From: Herbaspirillum frisingense
GTDB taxonomy: Bacteria; Pseudomonadota; Gammaproteobacteria; Burkholderiales; Burkholderiaceae_D
Assembly (NCBI GenBank): GCA_009914615.1
Contig: WNDX01000005.1
Location: 1 to 64,000 of the forward strand
DNA: 64,000 bases
Reading direction: 5' to 3'
The stretch's first letter is position 1. Each line of letters starts with the position of its first letter. Below, piece by piece: positions 31,513 through 45,253 of the stretch. The translations under genes were made by a program, and so were the position numbers. The notes under the pieces were generated by a model. The model did no database searches. It worked only from the letters and a program-made list of their open reading frames with translations, and was not told the origin of the DNA.

Positions 31513-32778
31513 GTGCTGCATCAGATCATCGACCGCAGGCTGGCTGGCAAGAACAAGAGCATTGCTAACCGGGAGCGCTTCCTGCGGCGCTTCAAGGGGC
31601 ATATACAACGTTCGGTGGCGGACGCCGTGCGCGACCGCAGCATTACCGATCTGGACAAGTCCAAGAGCATCAGCATTCCGCGCAAGGATGTCTCCGAACC
31701 CTTCTTCCATCACGGCAAGGGCGGCCGCCGCGAAGCCGTGCATCCGGGCAACGAAGATTACCTGCAGGGCGACCGCATCCCACGCCAGGGCGGCGGCGGG
31801 GGGGAAGGCGGCAGCAGCGCCAGCAACGAGGGCGAAGGCCAGGACGATTTCACCTTCGAGCTTACGCGCGAAGAGTTCATGAATTACTTCTTCGAAGACC
31901 TGGAGCTGCCGCGGCTGGTGGAAACCAACCTGCTGGCCGTCCCCAGCTGGAAGAACATGCGCGCCGGTTATTCGGTGGACGGCTCGCCCACCAACATCGA
32001 CATCGTGCGCTCGCTGCGCAGCTCGCTGGGCCGCCGTATCGCCCTGGGATCGCCGCTGCAGCGCCAGCTCGACGACGCCGAAGAACAGCTGCTGCTGCTC
32101 AAGCGCAAGCCGGAAGAACACCGCGCCGACATCAAGCTGCTGGAAGAGGAAATCAAGCAGCTGAAGGCGCGCATCCTGCGCATCCCCTTCATCGATCCGT
32201 TCGACCTGCGCTACGTGAACCGCGTGCGCCAGCCGCAACCCTCCAGCCGCGCCGTGATGTTTTGCGTGATGGACGTCTCGGGCTCGATGGACGAACAGCG
32301 CAAGGACCTGTCCAAGCGCTTCTTCATCCTGCTCTACCTGTTCCTGACCCGCAACTACGAGCACATCGAGGTGGTCTTCATCCGCCACCACACGCGCGCC
32401 GATGAGGTCGATGAGAACACCTTCTTTCACTCGCAGGAAAGCGGTGGCACCGTGGTGTCCAGCGCGCTGGAGCTGATGCACGACATCATCGCCAAGCGCT
32501 ACTCGCCCAGCGAGTGGAACATCTACGGCGCCCAGGCGTCCGACGGCGACAACTGGAACGACGACTCGCCCAAGTGCCGCGAACTGCTGGAAAACGCCAT
32601 CCTGCCGCTCACACGCTACTTCGCCTACATCCAGGTGGCGGAACCGGAACAGAACCTGTGGACCGAATACATGCAGCTCATCGATACGCACCCCCACTTC
32701 GCGATGAAGAAGGTGCAATCGGCGGCCGAGATCTACCCGGTGTTCCGCGAACTCTTTGAAAAGCAGGTGCACGCATGA
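31513..32778 (+). CDS. yeaH: YeaH/YhbH (DUF444) family protein, GTG start
   Basis: IIDRRLAGKNKSIANRERFLRRFK; MDVSGSMDEQRKDLSKRFF; operon with prkA and spoVR. Confidence 0.93.
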   Translation: MLHQIIDRRLAGKNKSIANRERFLRRFKGHIQRSVADAVRDRSITDLDKSKSISIPRKDVSEPFFHHGKGGRREAVHPGNEDYLQGDRIPRQGGGGGEGGSSASNEGEGQDDFTFELTREEFMNYFFEDLELPRLVETNLLAVPSWKNMRAGYSVDGSPTNIDIVRSLRSSLGRRIALGSPLQRQLDDAEEQLLLLKRKPEEHRADIKLLEEEIKQLKARILRIPFIDPFDLRYVNRVRQPQPSSRAVMFCVMDVSGSMDEQRKDLSKRFFILLYLFLTRNYEHIEVVFIRHHTRADEVDENTFFHSQESGGTVVSSALELMHDIIAKRYSPSEWNIYGAQASDGDNWNDDSPKCRELLENAILPLTRYFAYIQVAEPEQNLWTEYMQLIDTHPHFAMKKVQSAAEIYPVFRELFEKQVHA

Positions 32779-34304
32779 ATACCCGCTTCAAGTACGATCC
32801 GCTGCCCTGCCCGTCGGACTGGAGCTTCGATCTGATCGAGCGCTACAACGACGAGATCGCGCGCGTGGCCAAGGGTTACCAGCTGGACATCTACCCGATC
32901 CAACTGGAGATCATCTCGGCCGAGCAGATGATGGATGCCTATGCCTCGCACGGCATGCCGGTGAATTACCGCCACTGGTCCTACGGCAAGCATTTCATGC
33001 TCACCGAGCGCGACTACAAGCGCGGCCAGATGGGGCTGGCGTATGAGATCGTGATCAACTCCGATCCCTGCATCGCCTATCTGATGGAAGAGAACACGAT
33101 GACCATGCAGGCGCTGGTCATCGCGCACGCGGGCTATGGCCACAACTCCTTCTTCAAGGGCAATTACCTGTTCCAGTTGTGGACCGACGCCAGCGCCATC
33201 ATCGATTACCTGGTGTATGCCCGCAATTACATCGCCGAATGCGAGGAGCGGCATGGCTTCGAGCGCGTCGAGGAATTGCTGGACTCCTGCCACGCGCTGA
33301 TGAATTACGGGGTGGATCGCTACAAGCGACCGCAACGCCTGTCGCTATCCCAGGAACGGGCGCGCCAGCGCGAGCGCGAAGCCTATGCGCAATCGCAGGT
33401 CAATGAACTGTGGCGCACGCTGCCGGCCAAGAAGGAAGCAGCCGCCGCGCAATCGGAAGAACGCTATCCCGCCGAGCCGCAGGAGAACCTGCTCTATTTC
33501 GCCGAGAAGAACGCGCCGCTGCTGGAGCCCTGGGAGCGCGAAGTGGTGCGCATCGTGCGCAAGGTCGGCCAGTACTTCTATCCGCAACGCCAGACCCAGG
33601 TGATGAACGAGGGCTGGGCCACGTTCTGGCACTACACGCTGCTGAACACGCTGTACGACCAGGGCCGGCTGACCGATGGCTTCATGATGGAATTCCTGCA
33701 TTCGCACAGCAATGTGGTGTTCCAGCCGCCCATCACCAAACCCTATTACAACGGCATCAACCCGTATGCACTGGGCTTCTCGATGATGAGCGACATCCGC
33801 CGCATCTGCGAGCGCCCGTCGCCCGAAGACCGCGAATGGTTCCCCGAGATCGCCGGTCGCGACTGGTTGGAAACCCTGCACCACGTGATGCGCAACTTCA
33901 AGGACGAGAGCTTCATCGCGCAATATCTGTCGCCCAAGCTGATGCGCGACATGCGCATGTTCGCCGTGCTGGACGACGAAGCGCGCAGCGAGATGGAAGT
34001 CTCGGCCATCCATAACGAACGCGGCTTCCAGTACGTGCGCCAGGCGCTGTCGCGGCAGTACGATATCAATCACCGCGAGCCCAATATCCAGGTGTGGTCG
34101 GTCAACACGCGCGGCAACCGCAGCCTGACGCTGCGCCACTTCCGCAGCGACGGCCGCTCGCTGGGCGAGAGCACCAACGAAGTGCTGCGCCACATGGCGC
34201 GGCTGTGGCAGTTCGACGTCTATCTGGAAAGCGTGGACGACAACGGCTACATCGTGCAGCGCTACGAGTGCGTGGCGGAAAACCGGTATATGCTGCGGCC
34301 ATGA
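32775..34304 (+). CDS. spoVR: SpoVR family protein
   Basis: HWSYGKHFM; NEGWATFWHYTLLNTLYDQG; operon position. Confidence 0.94.
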   Translation: MNTRFKYDPLPCPSDWSFDLIERYNDEIARVAKGYQLDIYPIQLEIISAEQMMDAYASHGMPVNYRHWSYGKHFMLTERDYKRGQMGLAYEIVINSDPCIAYLMEENTMTMQALVIAHAGYGHNSFFKGNYLFQLWTDASAIIDYLVYARNYIAECEERHGFERVEELLDSCHALMNYGVDRYKRPQRLSLSQERARQREREAYAQSQVNELWRTLPAKKEAAAAQSEERYPAEPQENLLYFAEKNAPLLEPWEREVVRIVRKVGQYFYPQRQTQVMNEGWATFWHYTLLNTLYDQGRLTDGFMMEFLHSHSNVVFQPPITKPYYNGINPYALGFSMMSDIRRICERPSPEDREWFPEIAGRDWLETLHHVMRNFKDESFIAQYLSPKLMRDMRMFAVLDDEARSEMEVSAIHNERGFQYVRQALSRQYDINHREPNIQVWSVNTRGNRSLTLRHFRSDGRSLGESTNEVLRHMARLWQFDVYLESVDDNGYIVQRYECVAENRYMLRP

Positions 34305-34335
34305 CCGCGCATCCGACCGCGCGGCGGAGCTGAAC

Positions 34336-34989
34336 ATGCCCGCCGCCCCCGCCACGCCCCGCCCGCCGATCTCGGCGCAGACCATCCCGCTGTTTCCGCT
34401 GGCCAGCACGCTGTTCCCGGAAGGGCGGCTGCCGCTGCAAATCTTCGAGGTGCGCTATCTCGACATGATCGGCAAGTGCATCGCCGAGGGCAGCAGCTTC
34501 GGGGTGGTAGCGCTGACCGAAGGGTCGGAAGTACGCCGGCCCGGCCAGAGCGAGCGCTTCGTCGGCGTGGGCACGCTGGCGCAGATCAAGGAATGGTCCT
34601 CGCCTTCAGTGGGCCTGATGCGGATCTCATGCACCGGCGGCGGACGCTTCCGCATCCTGCAGGCCGAGCAGCAGAAGCACGGCCTGTGGACTGCCGAGGT
34701 CGAGATGATGGAAGACGACCATGCGGTCGCGATACCCGACGAACTGAAGAACACCGCACAGGCGCTGGAGCACCTGTTGCAATCGGTGATGCGCCAGGGC
34801 CTGCCCGAGAGCGAAGTGCCGATCGCCCTGCCCTTCAGGCTGGACGACTGCGGCTGGGTCGCCAACCGCTGGGCCGAGATGATGCCGGTGTCGGTGGAGA
34901 TGAAGCAAAGCCTGCTGGCGCTGGACAATCCGCTGCTGCGACTGGAACTGGTGCAGGATGCGCTGGATGAACTGGGCTGGCTGAAATAG
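34336..34989 (+). CDS. LON N-terminal substrate-binding domain protein
   Basis: IPLFPLASTLFPEGRLPLQIFEVRYLDMI; no ATPase or protease domain. Confidence 0.9.
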   Translation: MPAAPATPRPPISAQTIPLFPLASTLFPEGRLPLQIFEVRYLDMIGKCIAEGSSFGVVALTEGSEVRRPGQSERFVGVGTLAQIKEWSSPSVGLMRISCTGGGRFRILQAEQQKHGLWTAEVEMMEDDHAVAIPDELKNTAQALEHLLQSVMRQGLPESEVPIALPFRLDDCGWVANRWAEMMPVSVEMKQSLLALDNPLLRLELVQDALDELGWLK

Positions 34990-35016
34990 CACCGCCCTCG
35001 GGATATCAGCAGGGCA

Positions 35017-35706
35017 TCAGGGCGCCACGCCGCTGATGCCCGCTTCCGCCAGCAAGGCCGACAAACCCGACCAGAAGATCTGGATGCCGATGCACAGCAG
35101 GATGAAGGCAGACAGGCGCAGCACCACCATGGTCCCCAACCTTCCCATGAGGTTCACCAGCTTGTGCGCGTAGTTGTAGCACAGGAAGATCACCATTGCG
35201 GTCAACGCCGCACCCAGGGCCGCGCTACCCACCGAAATCACCCAGTCCAGCAGGCGCGTGGGCGTATTGGCGCCCAGCGTGATGGAGGCGGCGATGGTGC
35301 CCGGCCCCACCGTCAACGGGAAGCTCATCGGATAAAAGCTGCGCGCCTTGATCTCGTCGTCCGGCAGGTCCTCGTCATAGGTCTTGGCGACCTGGGTCGG
35401 GATGGAACTGTCCTGGCTGTTGTCGTTCAGGAGCTTCCAGCCCGACACCGCCACCAGCAGGCCGCCGCCCACGCGCACGATGGGCAGCGAAATGCCGAAG
35501 AAGGTCAGCACGTGCGAACCGATGAAGATCGCCGCCACCAGCATGAACCAGCAATTGATCGCCACCTGGCGCGCGATGCGCTTTTCCGTGCTGCGGCTGA
35601 CGTTGCCCAGCAGGTTGGCGAACACCGGCGCGATGCCCAGCGGATTCAGGATGGGCAAGAGCGTGATCGGGATCAGGACAACTGCTTTGAGGAAGAGGAT
35701 CAGCAT
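35017..35706 (-). CDS. MarC family integral membrane protein
   Basis: LPILNPLGIAPVFANLLG; FYPMSFPLTVGPGTIAASI. Confidence 0.9.
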   Translation of the reverse strand: MLILFLKAVVLIPITLLPILNPLGIAPVFANLLGNVSRSTEKRIARQVAINCWFMLVAAIFIGSHVLTFFGISLPIVRVGGGLLVAVSGWKLLNDNSQDSSIPTQVAKTYDEDLPDDEIKARSFYPMSFPLTVGPGTIAASITLGANTPTRLLDWVISVGSAALGAALTAMVIFLCYNYAHKLVNLMGRLGTMVVLRLSAFILLCIGIQIFWSGLSALLAEAGISGVAP

Positions 35707-35824
35707 GGCTGGAGCGGCAAATCGTTATTCGAATTATCCAGCCCGTGGATCGGGCCGGCTGCCCACAGCGTAGCCGAAAGCCGTCCGGCTGCCAACCGCG
35801 ACCGGACGGATGTTCAATGTCCGT

Positions 35825-37069
35825 TCAAGCCGCCTTCAGGCGCGCACCGCGCACGCGCGTGAGCAAGAGGAAGGCGATGGCGAAGTTCAGCAGGTTCCAG
35901 CCGATGCCATTGGCGAAGGCCGCATGGTAGGAGCCGGTAAGATCGAAGATCTTGCCTGACATCCAGCCGCCGATGGCCATGCCGAACATGGTGGTCATGA
36001 TCACCGCGCCGACGCGCTGGCCGGCTTCGGCGGCGGGAAAATATTCGCGCACGATGATGGCGTAGGACGGCACGATGCCGCCCTGGAACAGGCCGAACAG
36101 GGCCGAGATCACATACAGCGAGGCCAGGCTATCGAAGGGCAGGAACAGCAGCAGCGACACGCCCTGCAGGAAAGAGCCCAGCAACAGGGTACGCAAGCCG
36201 CCGATGCGGTCGCAGATGGCGCCCGACACCAGCCGGCTGACCACGCCGCAGGCCAGCATCAGCGACAGCATCTGCGCGCCGCGCGCCGGCCCGTAGCCGA
36301 GGTCGCCGCAATAGGCGACGATATGCACCTGGGGCATGGCCATCGCCACGCAACAGGCGATGCCGGCCACGCACAGCAGCAGTTGCGCCGAACCGGTGGA
36401 CAAGCCGAACGGACGGTTGCCGGCACCGGCCCGGGCCGCGCCCGTGCCCGCCGCCTGCACGGGCGGACGCGCGCGCATCAGCAAGGCCAGCGTACACATC
36501 ACCGCTGCGCAGACGATTCCCAGGCCGATATAAGTCTGGCGCCAGCCGACCGCCTCGACGAAATGCTGGACGATGGGTGGCCAGATGGCGCCGCCCAGAT
36601 AATTGCCGCTGGCGCACACCGCCACCGCGATGCCACGGCGCTTCAGGAACCACAGCGAAGTATCGGCCACCAGCGGCGAGAAGGTCGCGGAGGTGCCCAG
36701 CAGGCCGATCAGGATACAGTGCGCCGCCATGAAGGCCCAGATGTTGGGCGCCAGCGCCGCCGCGATGAAACCGCCGCCCAGGCAGGCACCGCCCAGCATC
36801 AGCGGCTTCATGATGCCGGCCTTGTCGGCCATGCGGCCCATCAGCATGCCGCCCGCGCCCACGCCCAGCATGGTCAGCGTATAGGGCAGCGACGCCAGTC
36901 CGCGATCCACGCCGAAATCGGCCTGTACCGCCGGCAGCACCACCGCCATCACATACATGCCGCTGGCGCCGACGATCATCAGGATCAGCGTAATGAAGAG
37001 CCGCATGACGGCATAGGACGAATCGACCCGATGCAGGCTGGCCGCGTGGCCGGATGGGCTGGAATCCAC
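35825..37069 (-). CDS. MFS transporter
   Basis: 12-TM MFS pattern. Confidence 0.9.
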   Translation of the reverse strand: MDSSPSGHAASLHRVDSSYAVMRLFITLILMIVGASGMYVMAVVLPAVQADFGVDRGLASLPYTLTMLGVGAGGMLMGRMADKAGIMKPLMLGGACLGGGFIAAALAPNIWAFMAAHCILIGLLGTSATFSPLVADTSLWFLKRRGIAVAVCASGNYLGGAIWPPIVQHFVEAVGWRQTYIGLGIVCAAVMCTLALLMRARPPVQAAGTGAARAGAGNRPFGLSTGSAQLLLCVAGIACCVAMAMPQVHIVAYCGDLGYGPARGAQMLSLMLACGVVSRLVSGAICDRIGGLRTLLLGSFLQGVSLLLFLPFDSLASLYVISALFGLFQGGIVPSYAIIVREYFPAAEAGQRVGAVIMTTMFGMAIGGWMSGKIFDLTGSYHAAFANGIGWNLLNFAIAFLLLTRVRGARLKAA

Positions 37070-37281
37070 TGTTTGTCTCCGTGTTCTTATTGAATTGAGG
37101 TGGCCGCGCGATTTGTTGTTATCGCTTCGACATCAGGGCGAAGGCGTGGCGGCGCGAGCTGCACAGACTAACACGGGGAGAACTTGCCTGCAGATGGCCT
37201 GCCGGCAGGAATGGGCGGCTCCCGTGGCGGCTCCCCTGGCGGTGCGACGAACGCCGCTGATTTTCCACCATCGCAACGAAA

Positions 37282-37304
37282 AAAGCCCGCTTCACGGCGG
37301 GCTT
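37282..37304 (-). terminator. Intrinsic terminator of WGR-domain gene
   Basis: aaaagcccgcttcacggcgggcttt. Confidence 0.7.
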
Positions 37305-37327
37305 TCAAGACAATCACGACTCAGGCA

Positions 37328-37684
37328 TCACAAGCCCGGCGAACGCACATGGTAAGGATGCACCTGGTCGTAGCCGTTGCGCTCCTTCTTTTCCGTGATC
37401 TTCTGCAGCATCTGCAGGCCGGCCTCATGACCATCGACCACGATGCGTTTGCCGCCGCCGCGCAACATCTGGGCGCCGCCCCAGGTCTGGGTCAGGATCC
37501 AGTCGCCCAGCAGATCTTGCCCGAGATCAACCGTGAAGGTGCTGCGCGCATTGTCGGTGAAATGCAGGCGCGTGGCGCCGGTGACGGGCAGCGAATGAGT
37601 GGCATTGTCGGCGGAATCGATCATGGCGCGGATGTGGGCAAAGCAGCGGGCGGAGGATGATAGCAGGACGGCGGGCGAATTCAA
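37328..37684 (-). CDS. WGR-domain protein (start uncertain)
   Basis: WILTQTWGGAQMLRGGGKRIVVDGHEAGLQMLQKITEKKERNGYD matches a WGR pattern. Confidence 0.65.
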   Translation of the reverse strand: MNSPAVLLSSSARCFAHIRAMIDSADNATHSLPVTGATRLHFTDNARSTFTVDLGQDLLGDWILTQTWGGAQMLRGGGKRIVVDGHEAGLQMLQKITEKKERNGYDQVHPYHVRSPGL

Positions 37685-37753
37685 GTGTATCCGGCGGGCT
37701 TTCAGCTTGCAACGCCAAGCCGCAAGCCCGCCAGACCAGGCCGAACCGGCCGC

Positions 37754-41497
<3,744 letters not shown>

Positions 41498-41533
41498 CTG
41501 GCGTTTTTCTCTTGTTCCGGCAACAATGCGGCC

Positions 41534-41584
41534 CTTGTCGCCCCGGATTTCCCGGGACAAGAACCGGCCGTCGGCCGACCGGTT
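41534..41584 (-). promoter_or_regulatory. Two abutting stem-loops in the metH 5' leader
   Basis: cttgtc-ccccgg..ccgggg-acaag (41534-41561) and aaccggccgtcggccgaccggtt (41562-41584), between a TATAAT-like -10 (41607-41612, minus) and the metH ATG. Confidence 0.5.
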
Positions 41585-41690
41585 TTATGGGCGAAAATAG
41601 GGGCAAATTATACGCCAAACGGCCTTCTTTCCCGAGCCGGGAGAGGCCGTCCGCCCCCTCCGATCATTGCAAAACAACAACTTACGACGC

Positions 41691-42272
41691 ATGCCAGCCG
41701 CTCACCGCATCCTTATCCTCACCGCCCTGGAAAACGAACTGAACGCCGCCGACGCGCCCGAGGGCGTGGAGGTGCTCTATTGCGGCGTCGGCAAGGTCAA
41801 TGCCGCGCTGTGCGCCACCCAGGCGATCCTGGAGCGCCGCCCCGCGCTGATCATCAATTTCGGCACGGCCGGCAAGATTGATCCGCTGCACGACGGCTTG
41901 CTGGAAATCGCCTCCGTGGTCCAGCGCGACATGATGGCCATGCCGCTGGCGCCGCGCGGCGTGACACCCTTGATGCCCGAAGAGCAGCAGCCGCCGCGAC
42001 TGGAATCCGGCCATCCGGGCGTGGTCTGCGGCACCGGCGACAGCTTCGTCACCGCCGCCGATGACTGGCTGCTGCAGCAAAAGGTCGATCTGGTGGACAT
42101 GGAACTGTTCGCCATCGCCCGCGTTTGCCGCCACTTCGGCGTGCCGTGGCGCGCCTTCAAGTTCATCACGGACGGCGCCGACGACGACGCGGCAAACGAC
42201 TGGCAAGCCAAGGTGCATCTGGGCGCCGAGCTGTTCTGGAGGCATCTGCCCCACGTCCTGAAGCAGTCCTGA
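41691..42272 (+). CDS. Phosphorylase superfamily (MTA/SAH nucleosidase-like) protein
   Basis: ILILTALENEL; YCGVGKVNAALCATQAI; INFGTAGKID; VDMELFAIARVC. Confidence 0.85.
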   Translation: MPAAHRILILTALENELNAADAPEGVEVLYCGVGKVNAALCATQAILERRPALIINFGTAGKIDPLHDGLLEIASVVQRDMMAMPLAPRGVTPLMPEEQQPPRLESGHPGVVCGTGDSFVTAADDWLLQQKVDLVDMELFAIARVCRHFGVPWRAFKFITDGADDDAANDWQAKVHLGAELFWRHLPHVLKQS

Positions 42273-42331
42273 AGCAATCCTGAAGCAATCCTGAAACAGC
42301 ACGACCAGGCCGCTTTCGGCCCCGGTGAAAC

Positions 42332-42366
42332 GACAAGGCCCCGCGGCTTGCACAGCGGGGCCTTGC
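42332..42366. terminator. Bidirectional-type terminator hairpin
   Basis: caaggccccgcggcttgcacagcggggccttg between convergent genes. Confidence 0.65.
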
Positions 42367-42381
42367 TTCATGCGCCCTTGT

Positions 42382-43269
42382 TCAGGCGCTGCGGCGCTTG
42401 CCGTCGATGCCGTGCAAGGGCGCATTGGCGGCGCGCCGGCGCGGCTCGGTCATCTTCAGCGTCAGGCACTTGGCGGCGCCGCCGGCTTTCATGAATTCCG
42501 ACAACGGTGTCACGTGTACCTCGAAGCCCTTGCCTTCCAGTTGCGCGCGCAGGGTGGCGGAGGCGTGATTCAGGAACACGTGGCGGCCGGCGTTGACGGT
42601 GTTGCAGGCAAAGTGCAGCGCGTCCTCTTCGCCCACCGCGATCAGCCGGTGCGGCGCCACGCGGCTGGTGATGGCCTTTTGCGAGGCAGCATCGAAGGCG
42701 GGCAGATAGACCATCAGGTAACCGCCTTCCAGCGGACAGAAACAGGTGTCCAGGTGGTAGAAGCGCGGATCCACCAGCTGCAGCGATTGCACTTCGATAT
42801 CCAGCCAGCCCGCGATCAGCGGCGCCGCGCGCACGCCGGTGCGGTGGCCGTAGCCCATCCACAGCAGCTCGGACTCGCGATCGAGCAGCGCATCGCCGGC
42901 GCCTTCGAAGGGCACGTCGTCAGGCATGGTCAGCACGCGCAGACCCTGTGCTTCGAACCAGGCCCGGAAGCGCGGTTCTTCGGGCTGGCGCTCGGCATGG
43001 CGGAAGTGCGACAGCACCACCGTGTCCGCCAGCACCAGGCCGCCGTTGGCGGTGAACACCATGTCCGGCACGCCGGACGCCGACGGCATCTCGCGCACCT
43101 CCGCCACGCGCGCGATACCCTCGCGCAGCGTGCGCCACTGGCGCGCGGCCAGCGAGAGATCCGCGTGGGCGACGTTGCCCTCCATCCACGGATTGATCAC
43201 ATAGGAAACCTCGTAGTGCTCCGGCGGGCACATCAGGAAGGCATTGTGGCGTTGTTGTTGCATGATCAT
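42382..43269 (-). CDS. Amidinotransferase-fold hydrolase, arginine-dihydrolase-like
   Basis: FLMCPPEHYEVSYVINPWMEGNV; PDMVFTANGGLV; FEGAGDALLD; HLDTCFCPLEGGYL. Confidence 0.8.
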   Translation of the reverse strand: MIMQQQRHNAFLMCPPEHYEVSYVINPWMEGNVAHADLSLAARQWRTLREGIARVAEVREMPSASGVPDMVFTANGGLVLADTVVLSHFRHAERQPEEPRFRAWFEAQGLRVLTMPDDVPFEGAGDALLDRESELLWMGYGHRTGVRAAPLIAGWLDIEVQSLQLVDPRFYHLDTCFCPLEGGYLMVYLPAFDAASQKAITSRVAPHRLIAVGEEDALHFACNTVNAGRHVFLNHASATLRAQLEGKGFEVHVTPLSEFMKAGGAAKCLTLKMTEPRRRAANAPLHGIDGKRRSA

Positions 43270-43288
43270 TCTCCTTGGTTGGTTTGCT

Positions 43289-44545
43289 TCAATGTTCGTG
43301 CAGCGCTTCCCCGATTTCGCTGAACACCGCGCGGATCGCGGCCAGCGCGAAATCGACCTGCTCCGCGTCGATCAGCAGCGGCGGCGCGAAGCGCACCACC
43401 GTGTCGTGCGTCTCGCGCGAGAGGATGCCGCGTGCCATCAGGCGCTCACAGAAAGCGCGTCCGCCGATCAACGCCGGATCGAGATCCATGCCGATCAGCA
43501 GGCCGCGCCCGCGCACTTCGCGGATCGCCGGATGGCCGATGGCGCGCAGGCCTTCCCTCAATCGCCGGCCCATGCGCTCGGCGTTGTCGATCAATACGCC
43601 GTCGGCCAGCAACTCCAGCGCCTTGGTGGCCACCGCCGCCGCCAGCGGATTTCCGCCGAAGGTGCTGCCGTGATCGCCCGGCGTGAATACCGCCATCACA
43701 TCCGCCCTGGCGAGGAAGGCCGACACCGGCAGCAAGCCGCCGCCCAGCGCCTTGCCCAGCACCAGGCCGTCAGGACGGATGCCGTCGTGGTCGCAGGCCA
43801 GCAGGCGGCCGGTGCGGCCCAGGCCGGTCTGCACCTCGTCGCAGATCAGCAGCACCTGGCGGCGCGTGCAAATCTCGCGGCAGCGCCGCAGGTAACCCTC
43901 CGGGGGCACCACGATGCCGCCCTCGCCCTGTATCGGTTCGACCAGGAAAGCCGCGGTATCCGGCGTGATGGCGGCTTCCAGCGCGTCGGCATCGCCGAAC
44001 GGCACGCTGTCGAAACCGCCGTCGAAGGGACCGAAGCCGGCGCGGTATTGCGCCTCCGACGAAAAACCGACGATGGTGGTAGTGCGTCCGGCGAAATTGC
44101 CCTTGCACACCACGATGCGCGCCCGCCCTTGCGGCACGCGCTTGCTGGTATAGGCCCATTTGCGCGCCGCCTTGATGGCGGTCTCGACGGCTTCGGCGCC
44201 GCTGTTCATCGGCAGCGCCCGTTCCATCCCCACTGTCTCGCACAAGCGCTGCAGGAACAGGCCGAGTTTGTCGCTGTAAAACGCCCGCGACGTGACGGCA
44301 AGACGCTGCGCCTGCGACGCCAGCGCGGCCACCAGTTGCGGATGTGCATGGCCGAAGCTGACGGCGGAATAGGCCGACATCATGTCCATGTAACGGCGCC
44401 CCTGCTCATCCCACAGCCAGATGCCCTCGCCGCGGCTCAACACCACCGGCAGCGGCGCATAGTTGTGGGCGCAATAGCGGCGCTCCAGCGCAATGTGCGG
44501 ATTGGTCGGCGGGTTGTCCCGTCGCTGCTCTTGCTGAATGTCCAT
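43289..44545 (-). CDS. rocD: Ornithine aminotransferase
   Basis: Class III aminotransferase; MNSGAEAVETAIKAARKW; ICDEVQTGLGRTG; LGKALGGG. Confidence 0.92.
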   Translation of the reverse strand: MDIQQEQRRDNPPTNPHIALERRYCAHNYAPLPVVLSRGEGIWLWDEQGRRYMDMMSAYSAVSFGHAHPQLVAALASQAQRLAVTSRAFYSDKLGLFLQRLCETVGMERALPMNSGAEAVETAIKAARKWAYTSKRVPQGRARIVVCKGNFAGRTTTIVGFSSEAQYRAGFGPFDGGFDSVPFGDADALEAAITPDTAAFLVEPIQGEGGIVVPPEGYLRRCREICTRRQVLLICDEVQTGLGRTGRLLACDHDGIRPDGLVLGKALGGGLLPVSAFLARADVMAVFTPGDHGSTFGGNPLAAAVATKALELLADGVLIDNAERMGRRLREGLRAIGHPAIREVRGRGLLIGMDLDPALIGGRAFCERLMARGILSRETHDTVVRFAPPLLIDAEQVDFALAAIRAVFSEIGEALHEH

Positions 44546-44675
44546 GTGCCCTCCTCTGGCCACCACCGGGGCGTATCCAAGTTGATTTCACCGGCCGGCG
44601 CAGGTTCATTGCATGCGTACAGGATAATTGCAGGAGCGGGAAATTACTTTGCGTTTTTATTCTCGATTTCGGACT

Positions 44676-44698
44676 ATCATGAACGATAATTTCATGAT
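44676..44698. promoter_or_regulatory. Perfect inverted repeat ATCATGAA-N7-TTCATGAT, probable Lrp/AsnC operator
   Basis: Read directly in the rocD/lrp divergent intergenic. Confidence 0.6.
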
Positions 44699-44708
44699 TA
44701 TGCGAAAA

Positions 44709-45179
44709 ATGGAAAAATTCGATCGTTATGACCGCATCATCCTCGAAACCTTGCAAGCCGACGGCCGGGCCAGCAACGTCGAGCTGTCCGATCGCGTGAA
44801 CCTGTCGCCGCCGCAGTGCTACCGCCGCGTGCAAAGACTGGAACAGGAAGGCGTGATTCGCGGTTATGCCGCGCAGGTGGAGCCGGCGGCGCTGGGGCTG
44901 GGCGTGACGGCCTTCGTCAGCCTCAGCCTGGCGCGCGAACAGTTCAAGCAGGTGCGCAGCGTGGAAAAGGCGATCCGCCAGTTTCCGGAGATCCTCGAGT
45001 GCTACACCATCTCGGGCGACTTCGATTACCTGCTCAAGGTGGTGGCGACCGATCTGAAGAGCCTGTCGGCCTTCCTCACCGATCGCCTCATGCAGGTGCC
45101 GGGCGTGGCCGGCGTGCGCTCAATGGTGTGCATGGAAGAAATCAAGCCGGCCAGCCCCTTGCCGGTGCCGGGGGATTAA
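44709..45179 (+). CDS. Lrp/AsnC family regulator (start uncertain)
   Basis: FDRYDRIILETLQADGRASNVELSDRVNLSPPQCYRRVQRLEQEGVIRGY. Confidence 0.93.
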   Translation: MEKFDRYDRIILETLQADGRASNVELSDRVNLSPPQCYRRVQRLEQEGVIRGYAAQVEPAALGLGVTAFVSLSLAREQFKQVRSVEKAIRQFPEILECYTISGDFDYLLKVVATDLKSLSAFLTDRLMQVPGVAGVRSMVCMEEIKPASPLPVPGD

Positions 45180-45253
45180 GAGAGAAATGAAGCCGGATGC
45201 ATGAAGCCGGATGCGTCGCGCACATCCGGCGCCGGCGGCCGATATGCCCGGAA

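Noticed and set aside
41498-41613. Known cobalamin or SAH riboswitch upstream of metH
   Set aside because: The leader (~100 nt) is too short for a cobalamin riboswitch, and I could not match the SAH riboswitch core; kept only as an unclassified structured leader.
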